Positions 1 through 5,315 of a stretch of 5,984 nucleotides of DNA are shown here, piece after piece (the stretch's first letter is position 1; every line of letters begins with the position of its first letter). The stretch spans positions 1 to 5,984 of the forward strand of contig JACRAG010000534.1 in the NCBI GenBank assembly GCA_016213455.1, in the 5' to 3' direction. Under the pieces are notes generated by a model. It ran no database searches. It had not been told where the DNA came from and saw only the letters and a program-made list of their open reading frames with translations. A program made the translations under genes and the position numbers. Source of the stretch: Anaerolineae bacterium. GTDB lineage: Bacteria; Chloroflexota; Anaerolineae; Anaerolineales; Anaerolineaceae.

Positions 1-315
1 ACGGATGCGCTGGTCGAGATGGTGCAGCGCGTGTGGGGCGGAATCACCTTTGAGGTGGACGGTGAGACCCGTCTGCATACGCCCTGGCCCAATTGGGCTG
101 CCACCACACGGGTAGATGCATCGGCTTCCTGGCAAAAAGGACTGGATGCCATTGCCTGTCACGTTTCCCAGGTGGATGATTTGATGGAAAAACTGGTGGA
201 GTTGCCCAAAACCAATGACCATCTGGTTTGGACCAACCAGACATTCTTCCGCGTGTTCAGCCTGGTCAACGGGGGGCGCGAGGTGGAGACGGATTTGTTC
301 GCCGGTCTGCGTTGA
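1..315 (+). CDS. PIG-L/LmbE-family deacetylase, C-terminal fragment
   Basis: The reading frame is open from the first base of the window to TGA at 313-315, so only the last 104 residues of a longer protein are seen and the true start lies upstream. The fragment has a segment around codons 37-55 of the form TTRVD-x-S-x-x-W-x-K-x-x-AIxCHxSQ. It ends in VNGGREVETDLFAGLR (codons 89-104). From memory, both resemble the C-terminal part of PIG-L/LmbE de-N-acetylases, zinc enzymes that remove acetyl groups from GlcNAc-type sugars or related small molecules. The metal-binding AHPDDE motif would be near the N-terminus, outside the window, so activity cannot be judged. No signal peptide or membrane segment is visible in the part present. 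The gene converges on surE and is followed by a strong hairpin. The family call is moderately secure; the substrate is unknown. Confidence 0.6.
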   Translation, partial: TDALVEMVQRVWGGITFEVDGETRLHTPWPNWAATTRVDASASWQKGLDAIACHVSQVDDLMEKLVELPKTNDHLVWTNQTFFRVFSLVNGGREVETDLFAGLR

Positions 316-333
316 ACACCCGGCGCGAGTTGA

Positions 334-371
334 AATCAGGAGGCTGGCCCAAGCGGACCAGCCTCTTGATT
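334..371. terminator. Bidirectional intrinsic terminator between convergent genes
   Basis: Positions 334-347 pair with 358-371 in a 14-bp stem (AATCAGGAGGCTGG with CCAGCCTCTTGATT) containing one G-U wobble on the plus-strand transcript. Two further G-C pairs may extend it into the loop. A T-rich run (TTTTAATT) lies at and just after the 3' arm. It begins 19 nt after the deacetylase stop and lies 42 nt beyond the surE stop on the other strand, so it is well placed to end both transcripts. The U-tail is better on the plus strand than on the minus strand. Confidence 0.8.
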
Positions 372-412
372 TTAATTGGGAATGAACCAGCCTCATTCAA
401 GCCGGCGGGAGA

Positions 413-1180
413 TTACTCCTTCCATTCCCAGGTATTCAACTCCGGCAGGAAGTGATAGGCGGTCAAATCCAACTGCAGCGGGGTGACGCTGACATATCCC
501 TCAGCCAGCGAGCCGATATCCGTGCCGCGTTCCGGGATCCCGGTGGGCAGGCTGCCGATGGCCCAGTAATAGGGTTTGCCGCGCGGATCTTCGCGCTTGT
601 CGAGTTTGTCGTGATAAACCCGCAGGCCCATGCGCGTGGCTTGAATGCCTTTGATCTGGTCCAGGGGTAAATCCGGGATGTTCACATTGAGCAGGAGGTG
701 CGGAGAGATGCCGTAGCGAATGGCGGCCTCGGTGACGCGCCCGGCGATGATGCCGGCAGTCGAATAGTCGCTGGGGGTGTTGTTTTCGGCGCTTTCCAGC
801 GAAAAAGCCAGTGCCGGAATGCCCCAGATGGCGGCTTCCATGGCGGCGGTGACTGTGCCTGAATAGGTCACATCATGGCCCAGGTTGCCGGAAGTGTTAA
901 TGCCCGACACGACCATATCCACTTTTTCGTCAAAGAAACCCGCGTTAGCCAGTGCCACGCAGTCAGAGGGTGCGCCGTCGCAGGCATTGGCGACCAGCCC
1001 ACCCGGCAGGGTGATGGTTTTGACGCGCAGAGGGCGGTCAATGGTACGGACATGCCCGGATGCCGACCAGTTTCGGTCGGGGGCGAGGATGGAGACTTTA
1101 CCAAGCGGTTGAACCGCCTGGGCCAGGGCAAGCAGGCCTGGCGCTGTAACGCCGTCGTCGTTGGTAACCAGAATGTGCAT
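413..1180 (-). CDS. surE: 5'/3'-nucleotidase SurE
   Basis: This gene encodes a 255-residue cytoplasmic metal-dependent phosphatase of the SurE family. The family hydrolyses nucleoside 5'- and 3'-monophosphates and, in some members, short polyphosphate; it is linked to stationary-phase survival and nucleotide-pool salvage. The N-terminus has the diagnostic NDDG (N7-D8-D9-G10). APDRNWSASGH (33-43) places the metal/phosphate-ligand serine at S39. SGINTSGNLGHDVTYSGTV (92-110) carries the Asn ligand, here N95. Asp8, Asp9, Ser39 and this Asn match the four ligands known in the family, so an active enzyme is expected. Length is normal (about 250 residues). The start at 1180 puts the MHILVTNDDG strand right at the N-terminus and has an AAGGA site (complement of 1191-1195) 10 nt upstream. 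It is monocistronic here: convergent with the deacetylase gene and divergent from the dehydrogenase gene. Confidence 0.96.
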   Translation of the reverse strand: MHILVTNDDGVTAPGLLALAQAVQPLGKVSILAPDRNWSASGHVRTIDRPLRVKTITLPGGLVANACDGAPSDCVALANAGFFDEKVDMVVSGINTSGNLGHDVTYSGTVTAAMEAAIWGIPALAFSLESAENNTPSDYSTAGIIAGRVTEAAIRYGISPHLLLNVNIPDLPLDQIKGIQATRMGLRVYHDKLDKREDPRGKPYYWAIGSLPTGIPERGTDIGSLAEGYVSVTPLQLDLTAYHFLPELNTWEWKE

Positions 1181-1212
1181 GGATGTTGTTTCCTTGTGTT
1201 ATCTCTGCATCC

Positions 1213-1218
1213 ATCATA
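1213..1218 (-). promoter_or_regulatory. Candidate surE -10 box
   Basis: On the minus strand this reads TATGAT, five of six matches to TATAAT, and lies about 33 nt upstream of the surE start codon. No convincing -35 hexamer is found at 16-18 nt spacing; the best hexamer there is TGGATT. The call rests on the -10 box and its position alone. Confidence 0.3.
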
Positions 1219-1233
1219 CCGGAAATGAGGTTA

Positions 1234-1261
1234 ACAATCCATAACATCCGGTTAGGGTTGT
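1234..1261. repeat. Imperfect inverted repeat in the divergent spacer
   Basis: Positions 1234-1240 (ACAATCC) pair with 1255-1261 (GGGTTGT, one G-U), and 1242-1245 (TAAC) pair with 1251-1254 (GTTA). A single bulged A at 1241 and a 5-nt loop remain. It lies just upstream of the candidate surE -10 box, with no poly-T tail on either side, so an operator or a minor 5'-leader hairpin is more likely than a terminator. Function is unknown. Confidence 0.35.
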
Positions 1262-1273
1262 GTAAAGATTTTT

Positions 1274-1298
1274 GATTTTTACCGTGGGTAAAAAAATC
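1274..1298. repeat. AT-rich palindrome in the divergent spacer, possible operator
   Basis: The left arm 1274-1283 (GATTTTTACC) mirrors the right arm 1287-1298 (GGTAAAAAAATC) around GTG. Eight continuous pairs form between 1276-1283 and 1287-1294, and two more follow after a small bulge. It sits near the middle of the 243-bp spacer between surE and the dehydrogenase gene. Its size and symmetry suit a dimeric repressor site. It could also act as a weak hairpin. No regulator gene is adjacent in the window. Confidence 0.35.
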
Positions 1299-1378
1299 CT
1301 TCACCCGGAAGTGGATTGGGGTTGCCAGCGCTTGCGCTTGAACCAGGTTTTTTATCGGAGGACTGGGAAAACCCGGGC

Positions 1379-1384
1379 TATAAT
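1379..1384 (+). promoter_or_regulatory. -10 box of the D-2-hydroxyacid dehydrogenase gene
   Basis: A perfect TATAAT lies 39 nt before the start codon at 1424, predicting a transcript start near 1391 and a 5'UTR of about 33 nt. The -35 region at 16-18 nt spacing is poor (CGGAGG or TCGGAG), and there is no TG extension, so activation by a regulator is possible. A short GGG-AAAA-CCC dyad (1365-1374) occupies the spacer between the -35 and -10 positions. Confidence 0.5.
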
Positions 1385-1423
1385 GTTTCTGTCGAGGATT
1401 ATTCCACATTGCAATGAGGTACG

Positions 1424-2419
1424 ATGAACAAGCCTTCCGCCGTCTATCTTCTTCCCCGCAGCAGCTACGACCTGATTTATAGCGGCGAGCCTGCGGCGCG
1501 CATTGACCACCTGGTGCACGTGCTCGGACCGGTTCTCGAACCGGGTGAAGCCCTGCAGCACACGCATCTGCTCCGACAGGCTGAGTTGATTTTTACGGGC
1601 TGGGGCAGCCTGGCCTTCGATACCGCTGTTCTGCAGACGCTGCCGCGATTGATGATGGTGTTTTACGGGGCGGGGTCGGTGCGTGGAACGGTGACAGACG
1701 CCTTCTGGCAACAGGGCTTGCGCATTTGCAGCGCGTGGGCAGCCAACGCCGTGCCGGTGGTGGAATATACCCTGGCGCAAATCTTCCTGTGCCTCAAAAA
1801 AGCCCACCAGCATGCCGCCCTGTACCGGGCCAGTCACCATATGGAGCGCCTGTCCGTCGCCTGTGGTTACGGATCCACGGTCGGATTGGTGAGTCTGGGC
1901 ATGATTGGGCGCATGGTTCTGGAACGGCTGCGCACCTTTGATGTCAAAGTCATCGCCTACGATCCATTTGTATCTGCTGAAAAGGGCGCGCAGATGGGGG
2001 TGGAAATGGTCTCACTGGAGGATGTTTTCCGCCGTTCGGATGTCGTCTCACTGCACACCCCCTGGCTGGAGAGCACGGTAGGCATGATCCGCGGAGAGCA
2101 TTTTGCCCTGATGAAACCGGGCGCCAGCTTCATCAACACCGCCCGCGGCGCAGTGGTGCGTGAAGTGGAAATGATCGAAGCGCTGCAGCGCAGACCGGAT
2201 TTATTTGCCGTGCTGGATGTGACCTGGCCTGAACCGCCTGTGCCTGCCTCGCCGTTGTATTCACTCACCAACGTGTTCCTCACACCGCATATTGCCGGGT
2301 CGATGGATGGAGAGTGCCGGCGTATGGGGCACCTGATGGCTGACGAGTTGGAGCGTTACCTGGCTGGCGAAGCGCTGCGGTATGAATTATCCCGCGAACG
2401 GGCTGAAATCATGGCCTGA
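1424..2419 (+). CDS. D-isomer-specific 2-hydroxyacid dehydrogenase (NAD-binding)
   Basis: This 331-residue cytoplasmic enzyme of the D-2-hydroxyacid dehydrogenase family interconverts a 2-oxoacid and its D-2-hydroxyacid with NAD(P)H. The split substrate domain is residues 1 to about 115 plus the C-terminus; the Rossmann domain is roughly 120-295. The catalytic triad is complete: R241 in NTARGAVV, E270 in DVTWPEP and H289 in LTPHIAGS. D180 at the end of the second strand (VIAYDP) suggests preference for NAD over NADP. The dinucleotide loop reads GLVSLGMIGR (154-163), so the first glycine of GxGxxG is Ser157. The start is supported by TGAGG (1415-1419) 4 nt upstream and by TATAAT at 1379. The protein resembles glycerate/phosphoglycerate-type members, but it lacks the ACT/ASB domains of long SerA and its substrate cannot be told. 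It is probably transcribed separately from the downstream operon, which has its own promoter. Confidence 0.9.
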   Translation: MNKPSAVYLLPRSSYDLIYSGEPAARIDHLVHVLGPVLEPGEALQHTHLLRQAELIFTGWGSLAFDTAVLQTLPRLMMVFYGAGSVRGTVTDAFWQQGLRICSAWAANAVPVVEYTLAQIFLCLKKAHQHAALYRASHHMERLSVACGYGSTVGLVSLGMIGRMVLERLRTFDVKVIAYDPFVSAEKGAQMGVEMVSLEDVFRRSDVVSLHTPWLESTVGMIRGEHFALMKPGASFINTARGAVVREVEMIEALQRRPDLFAVLDVTWPEPPVPASPLYSLTNVFLTPHIAGSMDGECRRMGHLMADELERYLAGEALRYELSRERAEIMA

Positions 2420-2453
2420 AGATGAGAAAATCGCCCCATTTGGCAAATTACCC

Positions 2454-2481
2454 TTGACAGATCTGGATTGAACGATAAACT
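2454..2481 (+). promoter_or_regulatory. Promoter for the chain-elongation operon
   Basis: A perfect -35 box TTGACA (2454-2459) is followed after 16 nt by TAAACT (2476-2481, four of six matches to TATAAT). This predicts transcription from about 2488. A weaker overlapping alternative is TTGAAC (2468-2473) with TATGAA (2492-2497) at 18-nt spacing, giving a start near 2504. The first choice would place the ATG of the leader ORF (2493) about 5 nt from the transcript end, an almost leaderless arrangement. Either choice puts the structured leader and terminator inside the operon's 5'UTR. Confidence 0.55.
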
Positions 2482-2492
2482 TGACCAACTCT

Positions 2493-2588
2493 ATGAACCA
2501 TTGGCTTGTTCTTGTTCAGACCGCGGATAAGCGCAGCAAGCGCTTTTCAACCCACACCTTCCGGGTGCGTGGGCTGACCGCGGTTTAA
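2493..2588 (+). CDS. Candidate 31-residue leader peptide (attenuator uORF)
   Basis: An uninterrupted ORF runs from ATG at 2493 to TAA at 2586-2588. The peptide starts MNHWLVLVQTADKRSKRF and ends VRGLTAV. It has a Leu-Val-Leu-Val run at residues 5-8, Lys at 13 and 16, and four Arg. It begins just after the predicted transcript start and has no Shine-Dalgarno sequence, so translation would have to be leaderless or weak. Its codons overlay the whole predicted three-way junction, and the stop codon begins on the last base of the outer stem. That placement, followed by a terminator and a biosynthetic gene, is what ribosome-coupled attenuation looks like. Enrichment for one amino acid is modest, and an ORF of this length can occur by chance. 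The peptide is not a recognised family. Confidence 0.35.
   Translation: MNHWLVLVQTADKRSKRFSTHTFRVRGLTAV
2518..2586 (+). promoter_or_regulatory. Predicted three-way-junction leader RNA
   Basis: Read as RNA, an outer 9-bp stem pairs 2518-2526 with 2578-2586 (one G-U). It encloses hairpin A, 2529-2534 with 2540-2545 (AAGCGC/GCGCTT, loop AGCAA). It also encloses hairpin B, 2551-2558 with 2564-2567 plus 2570-2573 (CCCACACC against GGTG and TGGG, with a 2-nt bulge). Junction linkers are 2, 5 and 4 nt. About 23 pairs in 69 nt is dense. It lies between the promoter and the terminator of the operon leader, so a role in termination control is inferred. It matches no riboswitch class I can identify by eye. 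Pairings were found by hand, with no energy calculation or covariation. Confidence 0.45.
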
Positions 2589-2616
2589 CGATACCCTTTT
2601 CGCCAAAGACCGACGC

Positions 2617-2655
2617 AAACAGCTCCCTGTCCGGGGAGCTGTTTTTATTTTTATT
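2617..2655 (+). terminator. Intrinsic terminator in the operon leader (attenuator)
   Basis: An 11-bp perfect stem (2617-2627 AAACAGCTCCC with 2634-2644 GGGAGCTGTTT) has a 6-nt loop and runs directly into a T-rich tail (TTTTTATTTTTATT). It ends about 20 nt before the ATG at 2674, with only the ribosome-binding site between them and no room for a promoter. Transcripts of the biosynthetic operon must therefore pass through it, so it should act as an attenuator rather than as a simple end for the upstream dehydrogenase gene. A possible competing pairing is GGGCTG (2571-2576) with CAG and CCC of the 5' arm (2620-2622 and 2625-2627). Confidence 0.85.
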
Positions 2656-2673
2656 GATCTGGAGGAGCGTACG

Positions 2674-4071
2674 ATGGTAGAAATCCTGGACAGTACTTTA
2701 AGAGAAGGCGAGCAAACCCCATTTGTCAACTTTATGGTGGATGAAAAATTGGAAATTGCGCGCCGCCTGGACCGCGTGGGCGTGGAGATGATCGAAGCCG
2801 GCGACCCAAGTGTGTCACCGGCGGTATGCGATGCGGTGATGCGGATCGCACGAGCCGGGTTGAGAGCCGAAGTGGTGGCCCATTCGCTGGCCACACGCAG
2901 CGGTATCGGCAAGGCAGCCGAATGCGGCGTGGGGCGCGTGGTGGTGTTTTATCCAACCTCCAAGATCCATCTGGATACCAAGATGAACAAAGGTGAGGAT
3001 GAAGCGTTGAAGATCATCGGGGAGCATGTGGCGTTTGCGCGCAGCCTGGGCCTGAAAGTGCGTTATACGCCGGAAGATGCCTCGCGCACCGGTTTCGATT
3101 TTCTGGTGCGGGCATGCGTGACCGCCATTGAGGCGGGCGCTGACCGGATCAGCTTTGCCGACACCTTGGGGATTCTGCGCCCTTTCGAGACGTATGAGCG
3201 AATTCGTGCCCTGCGGGCGGCTCTGCCACCCTGCAAAATTGACCTGCATTGCCACAATGACTTTGGGTTGGCATTGGGCAATGCGCTGGAGGGGATCCGC
3301 GCTGGGGCGAACTGTATTCACACGACGGTCAACGGCATGGGAGAGCGCACCGGCATCCCCGACCTGTGCGAGACCATCGTTGCGCTCCACCAGTTGGAGG
3401 GTGACCAGCACTATGACCTGCATGAACTGACCACGCTTTCCGCCTTCCTTGAGCGGGTCTCGGGTTTCTTTGTCGCCCCCAACAAACCCATCACCGGCAC
3501 GAACGCCTTCACCCACAAATCGGGTGTGCACACCAACGGCGTGTTAAAAAACCCCAGCACCTACGAAAATTTTGATCCCTCCCTGCTTGGACGCGAGCGG
3601 CGGATTGTGATCGACAAATACACCGGCAAACGCGCCGTGGCGGTGCGCCTGGAGGAATACGGCGTACAGGTTACGCCGGAGGAGCTGGATCTGATTGTGG
3701 AGGCGATCAAAAAAGTGGGGGACGAGCATAAGATTTTGCACGACGCTGATATTGTGGACGTGGCGGAGCGGGTGACCGGGCGCAGCATCGACGTGTTCCC
3801 GCGGGATTTGAACGCGATTGTGATGATCGCGGTGGAGTCGCATGTATATACAGGCGCGGTGGTGCGCCGGCTGCGCAATCTGCAGCAGGTGGAGAGTGTG
3901 TTTGAAATCACCGGGGACTACGACATCAGCGCATATGTGCGCGTGCCGGGCACCTGGGATTTGAACAACCTGATCGAAGAACTGCGCGCGATACCGGGCG
4001 TGAAATTGACCGATACGCGCGTTGTGCTGAAAAAACACTTAACGGAGGATCATCATGGGTACGCTGATTGA
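2674..4071 (+). CDS. Homocitrate synthase / 2-isopropylmalate synthase family enzyme with C-terminal RAM domain
   Basis: This 465-residue HMGL-like acyltransferase probably condenses acetyl-CoA with 2-oxoglutarate to homocitrate, the first step of aminoadipate lysine synthesis. The TIM barrel (1 to about 270) opens with DSTLREGEQ (6-14), giving R10, the metal ligand E11 and Q14. H192 and H194 in LHCHND are the other metal ligands. NGMGERTG (220-227) and THKSGVHTNG (280-289, catalytic H286) follow. Residues from about 280 to 375 form the regulatory subdomains, with DKYTGK. Residues about 380-456 form an Lrp/AsnC-type RAM ligand-binding domain with GDYD (414-417) and an IPGV turn. A RAM domain is known on archaeal homocitrate synthases and points to amino-acid feedback control. 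The start has GGAGGAG (2661-2667) 6 nt upstream. The 3' end overlaps the next gene by 17 nt. Leucine-type LeuA, NifV or citramalate synthase remain alternatives; the NGVLKNPSTYE stretch (288-298) looks LeuA/NifV-like. Confidence 0.85.
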   Translation: MVEILDSTLREGEQTPFVNFMVDEKLEIARRLDRVGVEMIEAGDPSVSPAVCDAVMRIARAGLRAEVVAHSLATRSGIGKAAECGVGRVVVFYPTSKIHLDTKMNKGEDEALKIIGEHVAFARSLGLKVRYTPEDASRTGFDFLVRACVTAIEAGADRISFADTLGILRPFETYERIRALRAALPPCKIDLHCHNDFGLALGNALEGIRAGANCIHTTVNGMGERTGIPDLCETIVALHQLEGDQHYDLHELTTLSAFLERVSGFFVAPNKPITGTNAFTHKSGVHTNGVLKNPSTYENFDPSLLGRERRIVIDKYTGKRAVAVRLEEYGVQVTPEELDLIVEAIKKVGDEHKILHDADIVDVAERVTGRSIDVFPRDLNAIVMIAVESHVYTGAVVRRLRNLQQVESVFEITGDYDISAYVRVPGTWDLNNLIEELRAIPGVKLTDTRVVLKKHLTEDHHGYAD

Positions 4072-5302
4072 GGAAATCTTTTCGCGCCGCGCCGGTCGAA
4101 CCGTGCAGGCCGGTGAAATTGTTTTATTGGATGTGGATACGATCATGTCGCACGACAACACCACACCGTTGGCGATCAAGGCCTTTCGCGAAATCGGCAA
4201 ACCCCTGCGTGACCCGAGCCGCATCGTGATTCATTTTGACCATGCTTACCCGGCGCCGAACCTGCTGGCGGCTGAAAATCAGCAAAAGATTGTGCGTTTT
4301 ATCCGTGAGCAGGGCATCCCCAATTTTTATCATCGCGGAGTGTGTCACCAGGTGATGATCGAGGAGGGCTTTGTCCGTCCGGGCGGCATCGTCATCGGCG
4401 CGGACTCGCATACGGTGACCTATGGCGCGCTGGGGTGTTTTTCAACCGGGCTTGGATCGAGTGAAATTGGCGCTGCCTGGGTGACGGGCAAAACCTGGTT
4501 CAAGACACCGCCGACCATTCATGTGGTATTGGAAGGCCGCGCACAGCCGGGTGTATTCTCCAAGGATGTGATGCTGCACCTGGCGGGCCAGCTGGGCATG
4601 GATGGCGCCACCTACCGCTCGCTGGAATTTTCCGGACCGTACATCGACAGCCTGCCCGTGCATGAGCGCCTGGTATTTTCCAATATGTCTGTCGAGGTTG
4701 GCGCCAAATGCGGGCTGATTGCCGCAGACGACACCACCATCGCCTACCTGGAACAGGAAACCCGGGCCGTGGGGCCGTTTGAGCGCATCGCGGTTCACAA
4801 CCCCCAGTATGAGCGCGAGATCCACCTGGATGTGTCCCAGTTGGGTCCACAGGTGGCCTGCCACCCGGACGTGGACCAGGTGCGGTCGCTCGAGTCGGTG
4901 CAGGGGCTGGCGTTGGATCAGGTTTACATTGGCACCTGCACCAACGGGCGTTACGAGGATCTGGTGGTGGCGGCGAACATCTTGCGCGGACGGCAGGTAC
5001 ACCGCTTCACGCGCACGCTGATCACCCCGGCCAGCCAGACGATTTATGAAAAAGCCCTGGCGAACGGTTTGATCCAGGTTTTCCTGGACGCCGGCTGCAC
5101 GGTCAACGCGCCGGGCTGCGGGGCTTGCATTGGACGGCACGGTGGTGTGCTGGCGGCAGGCGAGCGCGCGCTGACCACCATGAACCGCAATTTTATTGGC
5201 CGCATGGGCAGCCCGGAAGCAGAGATCTTCCTGGGCAGCCCGGCAGCCGCCGCGGCATCCGCGCTGGAAGGCTGCATTGCCGATCCGCGCAAATATCTGT
5301 AG
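4055..5302 (+). CDS. Homoaconitase / 3-isopropylmalate dehydratase large subunit
   Basis: This 415-residue aconitase-superfamily subunit carries the [4Fe-4S] cluster and, with the small subunit encoded next, isomerises homocitrate to homoisocitrate (or 2- to 3-isopropylmalate). The cluster cysteines are all present: C295 in IGTCTNGR, and C355 and C358 in APGCGACIGRHGG. Other family signatures are SHDN, FDHAYPAP, GADSHTVTYGALGCFSTGLGS, and GRMGS...FLGSPAAAAAS near the C-terminus. The length (about 415) is that of the archaeal/Thermus-type two-subunit enzymes, not the roughly 466 residues of proteobacterial LeuC. The start at 4055 has GGAGG (4044-4048) 6 nt upstream inside the end of the synthase gene, so translation is probably coupled. 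The family is certain. Substrate choice (LysT/HacA versus LeuC) depends mainly on the small subunit and the wider operon. Confidence 0.93.
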   Translation: MGTLIEEIFSRRAGRTVQAGEIVLLDVDTIMSHDNTTPLAIKAFREIGKPLRDPSRIVIHFDHAYPAPNLLAAENQQKIVRFIREQGIPNFYHRGVCHQVMIEEGFVRPGGIVIGADSHTVTYGALGCFSTGLGSSEIGAAWVTGKTWFKTPPTIHVVLEGRAQPGVFSKDVMLHLAGQLGMDGATYRSLEFSGPYIDSLPVHERLVFSNMSVEVGAKCGLIAADDTTIAYLEQETRAVGPFERIAVHNPQYEREIHLDVSQLGPQVACHPDVDQVRSLESVQGLALDQVYIGTCTNGRYEDLVVAANILRGRQVHRFTRTLITPASQTIYEKALANGLIQVFLDAGCTVNAPGCGACIGRHGGVLAAGERALTTMNRNFIGRMGSPEAEIFLGSPAAAAASALEGCIADPRKYL

Positions 5303-5315
5303 AGGAGAAACGATC

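Noticed and set aside
2420..2453. Search for a terminator right after the hydroxyacid dehydrogenase stop
   Set aside because: Only a short ATTTG-G-CAAAT symmetry with no usable loop is present. No terminator can be supported here, so some read-through into the operon leader is possible.
2518..2586. Hammerhead-type ribozyme suggested by a three-way junction with a CTGA linker at 2574-2577
   Set aside because: The full CUGANGA core and the matching GAAA strand are absent, so the resemblance is limited to four bases.
2563..2596. T-box-like sequence (GGGTG...TGGGCTGACCGCGG, with GGGT able to pair with ACCC at 2593-2596)
   Set aside because: The conserved T-box bulge would read TGGNACC without the extra bases here. 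The predicted transcript leaves only about 75 nt upstream, too little for a Stem I with a specifier loop, and the terminator does not overlap this segment.
2815..3531. Long open frame on the minus strand (238 codons) inside the synthase gene, and a similar 323-codon one at 4442-5413
   Set aside because: Both lie antisense to genes with unmistakable conserved motifs, have no recognisable domain or ribosome-binding site, and are typical antisense shadows in GC-rich coding DNA.
5207..5242. Direct repeat GGGCAGCCCGG within the 3' part of the large-subunit gene
   Set aside because: It encodes the two normal GSP family motifs (GRMGSPEAEIFLGSPAAAA) and is explained by protein sequence and GC-rich codon use.
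5196..5315. Upstream extension of the small-subunit frame by 40 codons
   Set aside because: It would overlap the large-subunit coding region by over 100 nt and adds a Trp/Arg/Ala-rich tail unlike the family. The ATG at 5316 has a good AGGAG at 8-nt spacing.
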